A stretch of 64,000 nt of DNA from Algiphilus sp965216485 (lineage in GTDB: Bacteria; Pseudomonadota; Gammaproteobacteria; Nevskiales; Nevskiaceae), in the NCBI RefSeq assembly GCF_965216485.1, contig NZ_OZ244162.1, positions 2,356,001-2,420,000 of the forward strand. Direction: 5' to 3'. Both the position numbers and the translations under genes were made by a program. Below, piece by piece: positions 49,542 through 58,373 of this stretch. Numbering within the stretch: position 1 is the first letter of the stretch; the number at the start of each line of letters is the position of its first letter. The notes beneath the pieces were generated by a model. It worked only from the letters and a program-made list of their open reading frames with translations. It had not been told where the DNA came from and made no database searches.

Positions 49542-50071
49542 GCCGGCGCACGATGAGTTTCCGCGGCAAGCACCTGCAACGGCGCGCCGGAGAGCAGAAG
49601 CGCGGCGGACTGAATCTGGTGTCCCTGATGGACATCTTCACGATTCTGGTCTTCTTCCTGCTGGTCAACTCCTCGGCGGTGGAGGTGCTGCCAGCGCCGC
49701 GCGCCATGCAGTTGCCGGAATCGCAGACCGAGGAGCGCGCGCGCGAGGTGCCCGTCATCATGATCACCCGCGAGCGCGTGCTGCTCCAGAACGGCAGCCG
49801 CACGACGGACATCATGTCGATTCAGGATGCTGCCAGTCAGGATGGCGATGTCATTCCCGGGTTGCAGGCACAGCTTGAGCAGGATGTGCCCCTGGTATCG
49901 GTGGAGATCGACGATCAGACCCAGCGCACGCGCGGCGAGATCAACGTCATGGCGGACAAGGAAACGCCCTTCTCCACCCTGAAGCGCATCATGGCGACCG
50001 CGACCGAAGCGCGCTTCTCCACCGTCTCTCTGGCGGTGCTGCAGCGACAGCCGAGCAAGGAGGGTTCCTGA
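49538..50071 (+). CDS. ExbD/TolR-type protein with intact Asp (motor-operon gene 7)
   Basis: A 177-residue ExbD/TolR-family protein. The basic N-terminal tail (MSRRTMSFRGKHLQRRAGEQ) is followed by the transmembrane helix LVSLMDIFTILVFFLLVNSS; D32 matches the Asp needed for proton conduction. The periplasmic domain (about 65-170) includes REVPVIMITRERVLLQNGSR. It overlaps gene 6 by four bases and precedes the TonB-like gene by two. Together with gene 5 it forms the minimal proton-driven unit. Confidence 0.93.
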   Translation: MSRRTMSFRGKHLQRRAGEQKRGGLNLVSLMDIFTILVFFLLVNSSAVEVLPAPRAMQLPESQTEERAREVPVIMITRERVLLQNGSRTTDIMSIQDAASQDGDVIPGLQAQLEQDVPLVSVEIDDQTQRTRGEINVMADKETPFSTLKRIMATATEARFSTVSLAVLQRQPSKEGS

Positions 50072-50073
50072 GC

Positions 50074-51057
50074 GTGTACGCACTGAGCCCTGAAGTCGCA
50101 CGCTATGCGGATGCCTCGGACCGCCGCTTCCAGCGCGTCCTGTTCGCACTGTTCATCCCGTTTCTGATCATCGCGCTGGTCATGCCCTTCCTGCGCATCC
50201 CCGGCCTCTCCGAAGGCGGCGGTCAGCAGGGCGAGGAACCGCGCTATGCGCAGCTGATCCGCGAGCGGGCGGCCGAGATCGCCCAGCAGGAGGAAGAGCC
50301 CAAGCCGGTGGAACAGCCGGAGCCCGAGCCTGAACCCGAGCCCACACCGGAACCGGAGACGCAGGAGGCCCCCGAACCTACGCCCGAACCGGAATCGCGC
50401 GAGACCCCCGAACCGCGCGAACAGGCGCCCCAGCCCGATGCGCGACAGGAAGTACGCCAGCGCTACAGCAGCGAATTCGAGGCCTTGAGCGATCTGCGCG
50501 ACCAGACACTGACCCAGCGTATGGATGGCAATCGCAGCCTGCGCAGCAGTTCCGATGTCCTGCGCGCCCAGGGCAGCGGCGTCAGCGGCGGCGGCGCGGT
50601 GGAGCAATCGGCGCGGCAGCGCTCCGGCGGCGGAGGTAGCGGTGAAGTGCGTGCCGCCCAGAGCAGCACCGGGATCGGCAGTCGCAGCACGACCCAGGTC
50701 GAGCGTCCGGCCGGCGTCGGCGCCCCCAGCCCACGCGTGGGCGACAGTGGCGACCAGCGCAAGTCGGGACGCAGTCTGGATGAGCTGCAACTCGTCTTCG
50801 ATCGCAACAAGGGCGCCTTCTATACCCTCTACAACCGCGCGTTACGAGAAGATCCGTCGTTGCAGGGCAAAGTGACCTTGCGCATCACCATCGCCCCCAA
50901 TGGCAGCGTCACGGATGTCCGCATCGTCGACAGTCAGCTGAACAACCCGAGCCTCGAACAGCGCATTCTGACGCGCGTTCGCACGCTCAACTTCGGCGCC
51001 AAGCCCAACGTGGACACGGTGACGCTGAACTATCCAATGTATTTCATGCCGAGCTAG
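50074..51057 (+). CDS. TonB-like AgmX/PglI C-terminal domain protein (motor-operon gene 8)
   Basis: A 327-residue protein of TonB-like architecture. One transmembrane helix (residues 22-42, RVLFALFIPFLIIALVMPFL) is followed by a Pro/Glu-rich rigid stretch (about 72-125, EPEPEPEPTPEPETQEAPEP), a Gly/Ser-rich linker (about 165-215), and a C-terminal AgmX/PglI domain that contains LQLVFDRNKGAFYTLYNRAL and GKVTLRITIAPNGSVTDVRI. This would span the periplasm and transmit force from the ExbB/ExbD unit, as TonB and TolA do; AgmX belongs to the Myxococcus gliding machinery. The start is a GTG. It is the last motor gene; fabI begins 31 bases later. Confidence 0.9.
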   Translation: MYALSPEVARYADASDRRFQRVLFALFIPFLIIALVMPFLRIPGLSEGGGQQGEEPRYAQLIRERAAEIAQQEEEPKPVEQPEPEPEPEPTPEPETQEAPEPTPEPESRETPEPREQAPQPDARQEVRQRYSSEFEALSDLRDQTLTQRMDGNRSLRSSSDVLRAQGSGVSGGGAVEQSARQRSGGGGSGEVRAAQSSTGIGSRSTTQVERPAGVGAPSPRVGDSGDQRKSGRSLDELQLVFDRNKGAFYTLYNRALREDPSLQGKVTLRITIAPNGSVTDVRIVDSQLNNPSLEQRILTRVRTLNFGAKPNVDTVTLNYPMYFMPS

Positions 51058-51088
51058 GGCGGCAGGCCGCACTCTGGGAGGAGAATCG

Positions 51089-51874
51089 ATGGGCTTTCTG
51101 CAGGGAAAAACCGCACTGATCACCGGCTTCGCGAGCGAGCGCTCCATTGCCGCGGGTATCGCACGCGCCATGCACCGCGAGGGCGCCGAGCTGGCCTTCA
51201 CCTACCAGGGCGAGAAGCTCGCACCGCGCACCGCGGAATTTGCCAAGAGCCTGGACAGTGAGAGCGTCTATCCCCTCGACGTCAGCAAGGACAGCGATTT
51301 CGAGGCGCTGACGGAAGCCCTGCGCAATCGCCACGAGGGCATCGACATCGTTGTACATTCCATCGGCTTTGCCCCGCGTGAGGCCTTGCAAGGACGCTTC
51401 ATCGAACAGACCACGCGCGAGGCTTTTTCCATCGCGCACGATATCTCCGCCTATAGCTTTGCCGCGCTGGCACGCGCCACCCTGCCGCTGATGGAAGGCA
51501 GGCAGGGCGCCATGCTCACGCTCAGCTATCTGGGCGCCGAGCGCGCCATCCCGCGCTACAACGTGATGGGCCCGGCCAAGGCCGCACTCGAATCGACCAC
51601 GCGCTATCTGGCCGCCGATCTCGGACCGCAGGGCATTCGCGTCAACGCCATCTCTGCCGGCCCGATCAAGACGCTGGCCGCCGCCGGCATCAGCGGCTTT
51701 CGCGGCATGCTCTCCAAGGCTGAATCGATGTCTGCGCTCAAGCGCAATGTCAGCGCCGACGAAGTGGGCAATGTCGCGGCCTTCCTCTGCTCCGACCTGG
51801 CGTCGGGCATCACCGGCGAAGTCACCTATGTCGACGCCGGCTTCCGCGTCATGGGATTTGCCGAAGGCGAATAG
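51089..51874 (+). CDS. fabI: Enoyl-ACP reductase FabI
   Basis: A 261-residue NADH-dependent enoyl-acyl carrier protein reductase, last step of the fatty-acid elongation cycle. The nucleotide site is TALITGFASERSIAAGIARA; the catalytic residues are the two tyrosines and lysine in YLGAERAIPRYNVMGPAKAA (Y-x9-Y-x6-K pattern of FabI). ISAGPIKTLAAAGISGF is the substrate loop. GGGAGGAG upstream is a strong ribosome-binding site. It could be read from the motor operon. It converges on the symporter gene with a terminator hairpin between. Confidence 0.97.
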   Translation: MGFLQGKTALITGFASERSIAAGIARAMHREGAELAFTYQGEKLAPRTAEFAKSLDSESVYPLDVSKDSDFEALTEALRNRHEGIDIVVHSIGFAPREALQGRFIEQTTREAFSIAHDISAYSFAALARATLPLMEGRQGAMLTLSYLGAERAIPRYNVMGPAKAALESTTRYLAADLGPQGIRVNAISAGPIKTLAAAGISGFRGMLSKAESMSALKRNVSADEVGNVAAFLCSDLASGITGEVTYVDAGFRVMGFAEGE

Positions 51875-51905
51875 CGGTTTTCGGTCCGCGAACGGGCAGC
51901 GACAC

Positions 51906-51949
51906 GAAAGCCCCTGCTGCGCCGGATGCCAACGCGCGGCAGGGCTTTC
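51906..51949. terminator. Bidirectional terminator hairpin between fabI and symporter gene
   Basis: GAAAGCCC (51906-51913) and GGGCTTTC (51942-51949) are perfect complements, and the inner bases CTGCTGCGC / GCGCGGCAG extend the stem with one bulge and mismatch. It lies in the 93-base gap of two convergent genes. T-tracts are weak on either side. Confidence 0.7.
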
Positions 51950-51967
51950 AACCACGTCAAGCGCTTC

Positions 51968-53251
51968 TCAGGCGCGCGTTTCGCGCTCCGGGGCGCTGTT
52001 GCGGTAGGGCGCTTCCCCCTCGCCGCGCGCGATGATGACCGCACCGCAAGTGTCGCCGTACACATTGACCGCCGTGCGCATCATGTCGAGGATGCGGTCC
52101 ACGGCGAGAATCAGCCCGACGCCCTCCAATGGCAGACCCACTGCGCCCAGGATGACGGCGATGGCCACCAGACTCGCCGAAGGCACCCCTGCCACCCCCA
52201 CCGAGGTGAGCAGCGCCAGCATGACCACCAGGAACTGCATCGACAGGCTGAGATCGAGACCATAGGCCTGGGCGATGAACAGGGCGGCAGCGCACTCGTA
52301 CAGCGCCGTCCCGTTCATGTTGATGGTGGCGCCCAAAGGAAGCACAAAACCCGCGGTAGACGGCGATACGCCGGCACGGCGCTGTACGCAGTCGATGGAC
52401 ACGGGAAGCGTCGCCGCCGAGGAACTGGTCGAGAAGGCCGTCAAGAGCGCCGGCATCATCGCGCGCAAGTGCTGCCAACCCGAGACACCGGCGAGCAGCT
52501 TCAGCAAGACCGGCAGCACCAGCAGCAGATGCAGCAGCAGCGCCGCCGCCACGCACAGGAAGAACATCAGCAAGGGCCCGAAGGCCTGCCAGCCGGTCTT
52601 TGCAACGGTCTCGGAGACCAGGGCAAAGACACCGATCGGCGCGAAGCGCATGATCAGGCCAGTGATGCGCAGCATGGTTTCATAGGCGCCTTGCCAGAAG
52701 CGGGTCTGCGCGTCGCGCAGCGGGGCCTCCAGGCGGGAAGCGAAGAAACCGAAGAGCAGGCTGAACACGATGATGCCGAGCATCTGGGACTCGGCTGCCG
52801 CCTCGACAATATTGGGTGGCAGCATGCGGAGGAAGATGCCAGCAATATCGCCAGTGCCGGCATCCTGCACGCGCGCCATGACGGTGTCGGTTTCCGCGTC
52901 GAGTCCGAGGGCCTCACCGGCCGGTTTGCCGTCCACGACACCCGGCTCAATGGTGTTGACCAGCAGGAGACCCACCAGCACGGCAAGCAGTGTGGAAAGG
53001 GTGATCCACCCCACGAGGCGCCCGCCCAGCCGGCCCACGGAGCTTGCCGCCGGCAGGTTGAGCATGGCCTGCATCATCGAGGTGATGATCAGCGGAACGA
53101 TCAGCATGCGCAGCCCGTTCAGGAAGAGCTGCCCGAGAAAATCGACGACGCTGATGAAGGCAGCGCTATCAGCCAGGAGCGCACCGGCCGCCACCGCAAA
53201 CAACAACGCGATGGCGATCTGCCAGTGCAGCTGGCGCAGCGCTTCAGGCAT
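51968..53251 (-). CDS. Dicarboxylate/amino acid:cation symporter (DAACS family)
   Basis: A 427-residue inner-membrane symporter of the GltP/DctA type with eight membrane segments and two re-entrant loops. Re-entrant loop 1 has the Ser-rich motif TAFSTSSSAATLPVSIDCV; the TM7 region is LPLGATINMNGTALYECAAA (N-M-N-G-T, the cation site); loop 2 and TM8 contain AGVPSASLVAIAVILGAVGL and AVDRILDMMRTAVNVYGDTC (D-R-x-x-D-M-x-R-T-x-x-N). The substrate may be glutamate/aspartate or C4-dicarboxylates; residues seen do not decide. Confidence 0.94.
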   Translation of the reverse strand: MPEALRQLHWQIAIALLFAVAAGALLADSAAFISVVDFLGQLFLNGLRMLIVPLIITSMMQAMLNLPAASSVGRLGGRLVGWITLSTLLAVLVGLLLVNTIEPGVVDGKPAGEALGLDAETDTVMARVQDAGTGDIAGIFLRMLPPNIVEAAAESQMLGIIVFSLLFGFFASRLEAPLRDAQTRFWQGAYETMLRITGLIMRFAPIGVFALVSETVAKTGWQAFGPLLMFFLCVAAALLLHLLLVLPVLLKLLAGVSGWQHLRAMMPALLTAFSTSSSAATLPVSIDCVQRRAGVSPSTAGFVLPLGATINMNGTALYECAAALFIAQAYGLDLSLSMQFLVVMLALLTSVGVAGVPSASLVAIAVILGAVGLPLEGVGLILAVDRILDMMRTAVNVYGDTCGAVIIARGEGEAPYRNSAPERETRA

Positions 53252-53289
53252 GGCGCGGCAGCCTCTTCCTCATGACGTGCGCTCCGTCA

Positions 53290-55212
53290 TCAGCGCAGCG
53301 GATCGCCCTCGTCGAAGTCGGCAATGCCCTCGTTGCGGCTGACATCAATGCTTTCGATGATGTGCTGTTCCAGCCCGGCGAATTCCATGCCCGCAGCCCG
53401 TCCCTGAATGCGTCGCGTCAGGGTGCGTTCGCTGATCTCGTCTTCCGCCGCGGCGTCCGGTACATGCACCGCCTCCAGTCGGACGACCGAAATGCCTTCC
53501 TGTCCCAGTGCCACCGACTGAACCGGCACGTCCTCCGCGGCGTCCGGTCGCGGCATGCCGAAGACTGTATTGAGCACGCGCTGATCCCAGTCGCTGCTGT
53601 CGCGGCGCACCTTGTCTGCGCGCTCGGCCTGAAGGTCCCGTGATGCGGCCGCATCTTCCAGCGTCGCTCCACCCCGCACCGCTTCGAGAATGGCATCCGC
53701 CATGGCCCGCGCCTTCTCCGCAGCCTGCTCGGCGCGGACATCGGCGGCCACCTGCTCGCGCACCTCATCCAGCGCGCGCACGCGCGCCGCTTCGTGTTCG
53801 CGTTGACGAATCACCACGACGCGACCGGGCGCCAGCTCCAATGGCCGTGAGTTCTCGCCTGCCTTGACGGTGTCGCTGAAGGCTGCCTGCGCGACCTCCG
53901 GATAACTAAGCAGGCCTTGGCCGCTACCGCGCGTCAGCCAATCCGTTGTCTGTACCTCCAGGCCGGTGGCATCGGCGGCCGGTTCCAGCGAGGCGGCCTG
54001 TTCGAAAGCGATCCGCTCCAACTGATCAAAGGTTTCGCGGAAAGCCACATCCGCTTCCCGCTCGCGGTACATGCGCAGCAGCTGTTCCTGCACCTCGGGA
54101 TCTTCAAAGGACTTCGTGCGGGATGCCTCGATGGCATCCACGCGGATCAGATGCCATCCGAAATCGCTCTCCACGGGCGCGCTGAGCGTATCCGCCGGCA
54201 ATGAGAAGGCCGCCTCTTCAAAGGCCGGGACCATGTCGCCCTGCTCAATCCAGCCCAGGCTGCCGCCGTCTTCGGCTGAGCCGCTGTCATCGGAAACTTC
54301 CTTCGCGACCTCGGCGAAGGATGCGCCTTGGCGAATGCGCTCGGCGGCGTCTTCGATACGGGCGCGGGCATCCTCACCTTCCGCCAGAATGTGACGCACC
54401 TGGCGCCGTTCGGGGCTGGTGAAGCGCACCTTGGATTCCGATTCATAGATGCGGCGCAGCACGGATTCGCTGGGCTCGGGCTGGTTGTCCGCGATGCGAT
54501 CGCGGTCCAGCTCGATGTAGGCCAGCTTGACCCGTTCCGGCACGCGGTAGGCCTCACGATTGGCCTCGTAGGCGGCCTGCAGGGCAGCGTCATCCACCTC
54601 GATGTCGCCCAGGAACCGAGAAACCGGAACCCGCACCGCTGCAAAGCTGCGCTGCTGTTCACGCACCGCGCGGGCACGCGCCACTTCCTCCGGCACCACA
54701 AAGGCGGAATTCACCACGGCATTGCGCAGTTGCTCGGCGCGCAGGCCTTCGCGCAGTTGCTGCTCGTAGCGTTGCGGGCTCATGCCCTGTTGCGCGAGCA
54801 GTTCGCGATACGCATCGGGTGAGAACTGCCCGTCGCGCTGGAATGCCGGCACTTCCTGGAGGAATTGCATCAGAGCCTGGTCGCTGACGCGCCAACCTTG
54901 GTTCTGTGCGTACTGCAGGCGTGCTTCCTGCTGAATCATGTCCTCCAGTACCGCCTGGCGCATGACGCCACGGTCCAGCGTGGAGGGATCGAAGTTCTCG
55001 CCCAGCATCTGCACCAGTCGCTGATAGCGCTGATTGTAGGCGTTTTGGAACTCGCGGAGGGTGATGTCCCTGTCGCCCACGCTGGCCACTTCCGGATTGG
55101 CGTTGCTGGTCGTGAACTGGTCTATCCCGAAGAAGGCGAAGGGAATGATCAGCAGGCCCACGATGAACCAGGCGACAACGCCGGACATGCGATCACGCAA
55201 CGACTGCAGCAT
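53290..55212 (-). CDS. ppiD: Periplasmic folding chaperone PpiD
   Basis: A 640-residue inner-membrane-anchored chaperone. One transmembrane helix lies near the N-terminus (about 12-32, GVVAWFIVGLLIIPFAFFGI). A SurA-like helical domain (35-230) follows, then a parvulin-type rotamase domain (about 265-360, VRHILAEGEDARARIEDAAE; GSAEDGGSLGWIEQGDMVPA; SDFGWHLIRVDAIEAS) and a long C-terminal helical domain. It helps outer-membrane and secreted proteins leave the Sec translocon. Gene order ppiD-hupB-lon matches E. coli, with two tRNA genes inserted between ppiD and hupB. Confidence 0.95.
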   Translation of the reverse strand: MLQSLRDRMSGVVAWFIVGLLIIPFAFFGIDQFTTSNANPEVASVGDRDITLREFQNAYNQRYQRLVQMLGENFDPSTLDRGVMRQAVLEDMIQQEARLQYAQNQGWRVSDQALMQFLQEVPAFQRDGQFSPDAYRELLAQQGMSPQRYEQQLREGLRAEQLRNAVVNSAFVVPEEVARARAVREQQRSFAAVRVPVSRFLGDIEVDDAALQAAYEANREAYRVPERVKLAYIELDRDRIADNQPEPSESVLRRIYESESKVRFTSPERRQVRHILAEGEDARARIEDAAERIRQGASFAEVAKEVSDDSGSAEDGGSLGWIEQGDMVPAFEEAAFSLPADTLSAPVESDFGWHLIRVDAIEASRTKSFEDPEVQEQLLRMYREREADVAFRETFDQLERIAFEQAASLEPAADATGLEVQTTDWLTRGSGQGLLSYPEVAQAAFSDTVKAGENSRPLELAPGRVVVIRQREHEAARVRALDEVREQVAADVRAEQAAEKARAMADAILEAVRGGATLEDAAASRDLQAERADKVRRDSSDWDQRVLNTVFGMPRPDAAEDVPVQSVALGQEGISVVRLEAVHVPDAAAEDEISERTLTRRIQGRAAGMEFAGLEQHIIESIDVSRNEGIADFDEGDPLR

Positions 55213-55265
55213 CGAATGGTCTCCACGGCTGGTCGGACCTGCGAGATTGTGTCAACAGGCCCTGA

Positions 55266-55296
55266 AACAACAAAGGCGCCGAAAAATGGCGCCTTT
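55266..55296 (-). terminator. Rho-independent terminator after tRNA-Asp
   Basis: AAAGGCGCC (55272-55280) and GGCGCCTTT (55288-55296) form a perfect 9-base stem with a 7-base loop. Read on the minus strand it is followed by TTGTTGTTT. It ends the hupB/tRNA transcript just before ppiD. Confidence 0.88.
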
Positions 55297-55304
55297 GCAC
55301 AAAC

Positions 55305-55381
55305 TGGCGGAGCGGACGGGACTCGAACCCGCGACCTCCGGCGTGACAGGCCGGCATTCTAACCGACTGAACTACCGCTCC
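55305..55381 (-). tRNA. tRNA-Asp (anticodon GTC)
   Basis: A 77-base gene with encoded CCA. Acceptor stem GGAGCGG pairs with CCGCTCC; the anticodon loop CCTGTCACG reads GTC; the T arm GGTTCGAGTCC is canonical. Almost the same as E. coli tRNA-Asp. It is a substrate of queuosine modification and of the GluQ enzyme encoded in this window. Confidence 0.98.
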
Positions 55382-55407
55382 GCGAAACAGGGTTTACTCG
55401 GGGCTAT

Positions 55408-55483
55408 TGGTGGGTGCTGACGGGATCGAACCGCCGACATTCGCCTTGTAAGGGCGACGCTCTACCAGCTGAGCTAAGCACCC
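55408..55483 (-). tRNA. tRNA-Val (anticodon TAC)
   Basis: A 76-base gene with encoded CCA. Acceptor stem GGGTGCT pairs with AGCACCC; anticodon loop CCTTACAAG reads TAC; D arm AGCTCAGCTGGTAGAGC and T arm GGTTCGATCCC are canonical. It lies 22 bases after the hupB stop and 26 bases before tRNA-Asp. Confidence 0.98.
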
Positions 55484-55505
55484 TTCAAAACGCCCCGAAT
55501 CCGCA

Positions 55506-55778
55506 TTAGTTTACAGCGTCTTTCAGCGCTTTGCCAGCCTTGAATGCAGGGGTTTTGCTGGCCTTGATCTTGAGCTCGGCACCCGTCTTCGGGTTGCGGC
55601 CCGTGCGGGCAGCACGCGTACGCACTTCAAAGGTGCCAAAGCCGACCAACGATACCTTGTCGCCCTTCTTGAGCGCCTTGGTCAAGGCTTCGATTGTCGC
55701 GTCCACCGCACGACCGGCATCTGCCTTGGAAAGATCCGCACTGGCGGCGACCGCGTCAATCAGTTCCGATTTATTCAT
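55506..55778 (-). CDS. hupB: DNA-binding protein HU-beta
   Basis: A 90-residue nucleoid protein that bends DNA. MNKSELIDAVAASADLSKAD opens the helical dimer part; VSLVGFGTFEVRTRAARTGR and NPKTGAELKIKASKTPAFKA make the beta-arm with the GRNP motif that inserts into the minor groove. GAGGGG upstream decides the ATG. A promoter (TTGACG, 18-base spacer, GATAAC) lies 90-120 bases upstream. It is followed after 22 bases by tRNA-Val and tRNA-Asp and then a terminator, so it may be cotranscribed with them. Confidence 0.97.
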   Translation of the reverse strand: MNKSELIDAVAASADLSKADAGRAVDATIEALTKALKKGDKVSLVGFGTFEVRTRAARTGRNPKTGAELKIKASKTPAFKAGKALKDAVN

Positions 55779-55868
55779 GCTTGAAAATCCCCTCTCACTC
55801 TGGGTTATTGAGAAAACACCCCCGAACGACCGCAAGGCTGCGGCCGCGACCGTGTCGGCGTGTGGCTT

Positions 55869-55898
55869 GTTATCGCACGGGCATTGTAGCGCCGTCAA
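55869..55898 (-). promoter_or_regulatory. Putative hupB promoter
   Basis: On the minus strand, TTGACG (55898-55893) and GATAAC (55874-55869) are 18 bases apart, in the gap between lon and hupB. Both hexamers are close to the sigma-70 consensus. Confidence 0.6.
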
Positions 55899-55946
55899 CG
55901 ATGATTCCTTACATCAACTGCCGGCAATTGCAGGCCGCTGACAGCT

Positions 55947-58343
55947 TTAGTGTGCCCTAACTTCATCACTGGCTGCACTACCCTCGGCTTTCTTGCCTGA
56001 TTGCTCCGACAAAGGTTCCGGCGCGTGCTCCAGCGCCACGGCAATGACGTCGTCAATCCAGCGTACCGGACGGATATCCAGCGAATCCTTGATATTGCCC
56101 GGGATCTCGTCAAGATCCTTGCGATTCTCTTCCGGAATCAGAACGATACGGATACCGCCGCGGTGCGCTGCGAGCAGCTTTTCCTTCAGACCGCCGATCG
56201 GCAGCACCTCGCCCCGCAAGGTGATCTCTCCCGTCATCGCAACATCCGATCGCACCGGGATGCGCGTCAGTGCCGAAATCAGTGCGGTGCACATGCCAAT
56301 ACCTGCGCTGGGTCCATCCTTGGGCGTTGCCCCTTCGGGCACGTGCACGTGCACGTCATTGTTGGTGTAGAAATCCGGAGCAATGCCCAGTGCGGAGGCG
56401 CGGCCACGGACGACCGTCAGGGCAGCCTGTACGGACTCCTGCATAACATTGCCCAGGCTGCCCGTCTGGGACAGCTTGCCGCGACCCGGCGACAGCGCCG
56501 CCTCGATCGTCAGCAGTTCTCCGCCGACTTCGGTCCACGCCAGCCCAGTCACCTGTCCGACGCTGTTCTGCTCCTCGGCACGGCCGTAGCGGAACTGGCG
56601 GACGCCCAGATACTTGTCGATGTTCTTCTCGGTGACCCGGACACGCTTCTTCTGCTTGGTCGACAGCAGTTCCTTGACGACCTTGCGCGCGATCTTGCTG
56701 ATCTCGCGCTCCAGATTGCGCACACCGGCCTCGCGCGTGTAATGCCGCACGATGGCGCGCAGCGCGTCGTCGGTGATGCTCAACTCGCCTTCGCGCACAC
56801 CATTGCGCTCGATCTGCTTCGGTACCAGGTACTTCTTGGCGATGTTGACCTTCTCTTCCTCGGTATAACCGGGAATGCGGATCACCTCCATGCGGTCAAG
56901 CAGGGGCGCTGGGATATTGAGCGTGTTTGCGGTGCAGATGAACATCACATCGGAAAGGTCGACGTCGACCTCCAGATAGTGGTCATTGAAGGTGCTGTTC
57001 TGCTCGGGGTCGAGCACTTCCAGCAAGGCCGAACTGGGATCGCCGCGAAAATCCATCGCCATCTTGTCGATTTCATCGAGCAGGAAGAGCGGATTCTTCT
57101 TGCCGACCTTGGCGAGGTTCTGCACGATCTTGCCCGGCAGCGAGCCGATGTAGGTCCGGCGATGGCCGCGGATTTCAGCCTCGTCGCGTACGCCGCCCAA
57201 GCTCATGCGGGTGAACTTGCGGTTGACCGCCTCGGCCACCGAGCGCCCGAGCGACGTCTTGCCGACACCGGGCGGCCCCACCAGGCAGAGAATCGGCCCG
57301 TGCAGCTTCTTGACGCGGCTCTGGACGGCTAGGTACTCGATGATGCGTTCCTTGACCTTCTCCAGACCGTAGTGGTCGCGGTCCAGGATTTCCTGGGCGC
57401 GATCAAGGTCGATCTGTGTGCGCGTGCGCTTCTTCCACGGCACGCTGGTGAGCCAGTCCAGATAATTGCGCACCACCGTCGCCTCGGCGGACATGGGCGA
57501 CATCATCTTGAGCTTGTTGTACTCGGCCATGGCCTTGGTCTTGACCGCCTTGGGCATGCCCGCCTTCTCGATCTTGTTGCCAAGCTCCTCGATCTCGTTG
57601 GGTGCCTCGTCGATCTCGCCGAGTTCCTTCTGAATGGCCTTCATCTGCTCATTCAGGTAGTACTCGCGCTGAGACTTCTCCATCTGCGATTTGACCCGGC
57701 CGCGGATCTTCTTCTCGATCTGCAGCGTGTCGATCTCGCCTTCCAAGGAGGCCAGCACGTGCTCCAGTCGCGCGTGCGCACCGCCGACTTCCAACACAGC
57801 CTGCTTGTCCTCTAGCTTGAGGTTGAGATGGGCCGCAATGGTGTCGGCCAGCCGACCCGGCTGGTCCATCGCACTCAGCGACGGCAGCAACTCGGCCGGT
57901 ACCTTCTTGTTGAGCTTGATGTACTGCTCGAAGAGGGCGACCGTAGAACGCATCAGGGCGTCGGTTTCGCGCCCCTCGCTGGCAGCATCGTCCTCGTCAA
58001 GCAGCACGATGTCCGCCTGCAAATAATCCCCGCCGGGCTGCAGATTCTGGATACGTGCGCGCTGCGCGCCCTCGACCAGCACCTTCACGGTCCCGTCAGG
58101 CAGCTTCAGCATCTGCAGGACGCTGGCCAACGTCCCCACCTGGTAGATATCGTCTTCGCCAGGATCGTCCTTGTCGGCCGAGCGCTGGGCGACCAGCAAG
58201 ATGCGCTTGTCGTCCTGCATGGCGGCGGAGAGCGCGCGTATGGACTTCTCCCGGCCGACGAACAGCGGGATCGCCATGTGGGGATAGACCACCACATCGC
58301 GCAGCGGCAGTACAGGGCAGTTTTCGTCTACGGTACTTGTCAT
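55947..58343 (-). CDS. lon: ATP-dependent protease Lon
   Basis: A 798-residue protease (family 780-800). N-terminal substrate-binding domain (LPLRDVVVYPHMAIPLFVGR), coiled-coil segment, AAA+ domain with Walker A GPPGVGKTSLG and Walker B FLLDEIDKM, and the C-terminal Ser-Lys protease domain with the nucleophile in KDGPSAGIGMC and the Lys in LPIGGLKEKLLAAHRGG. It degrades damaged and regulatory proteins in the cytoplasm. Neighbour order clpP-clpX-lon-hupB is that of E. coli. Confidence 0.98.
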   Translation of the reverse strand: MTSTVDENCPVLPLRDVVVYPHMAIPLFVGREKSIRALSAAMQDDKRILLVAQRSADKDDPGEDDIYQVGTLASVLQMLKLPDGTVKVLVEGAQRARIQNLQPGGDYLQADIVLLDEDDAASEGRETDALMRSTVALFEQYIKLNKKVPAELLPSLSAMDQPGRLADTIAAHLNLKLEDKQAVLEVGGAHARLEHVLASLEGEIDTLQIEKKIRGRVKSQMEKSQREYYLNEQMKAIQKELGEIDEAPNEIEELGNKIEKAGMPKAVKTKAMAEYNKLKMMSPMSAEATVVRNYLDWLTSVPWKKRTRTQIDLDRAQEILDRDHYGLEKVKERIIEYLAVQSRVKKLHGPILCLVGPPGVGKTSLGRSVAEAVNRKFTRMSLGGVRDEAEIRGHRRTYIGSLPGKIVQNLAKVGKKNPLFLLDEIDKMAMDFRGDPSSALLEVLDPEQNSTFNDHYLEVDVDLSDVMFICTANTLNIPAPLLDRMEVIRIPGYTEEEKVNIAKKYLVPKQIERNGVREGELSITDDALRAIVRHYTREAGVRNLEREISKIARKVVKELLSTKQKKRVRVTEKNIDKYLGVRQFRYGRAEEQNSVGQVTGLAWTEVGGELLTIEAALSPGRGKLSQTGSLGNVMQESVQAALTVVRGRASALGIAPDFYTNNDVHVHVPEGATPKDGPSAGIGMCTALISALTRIPVRSDVAMTGEITLRGEVLPIGGLKEKLLAAHRGGIRIVLIPEENRKDLDEIPGNIKDSLDIRPVRWIDDVIAVALEHAPEPLSEQSGKKAEGSAASDEVRAH

Positions 58344-58373
58344 GACCGGTCGTCACCTCGAGTAGAAACGAGT

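Noticed and set aside
50281..50460. Repeat-like Pro/Glu codons that could be taken for a DNA repeat array
   Set aside because: They encode the rigid Pro-Glu segment of the TonB-like protein; not a CRISPR or intergenic repeat.
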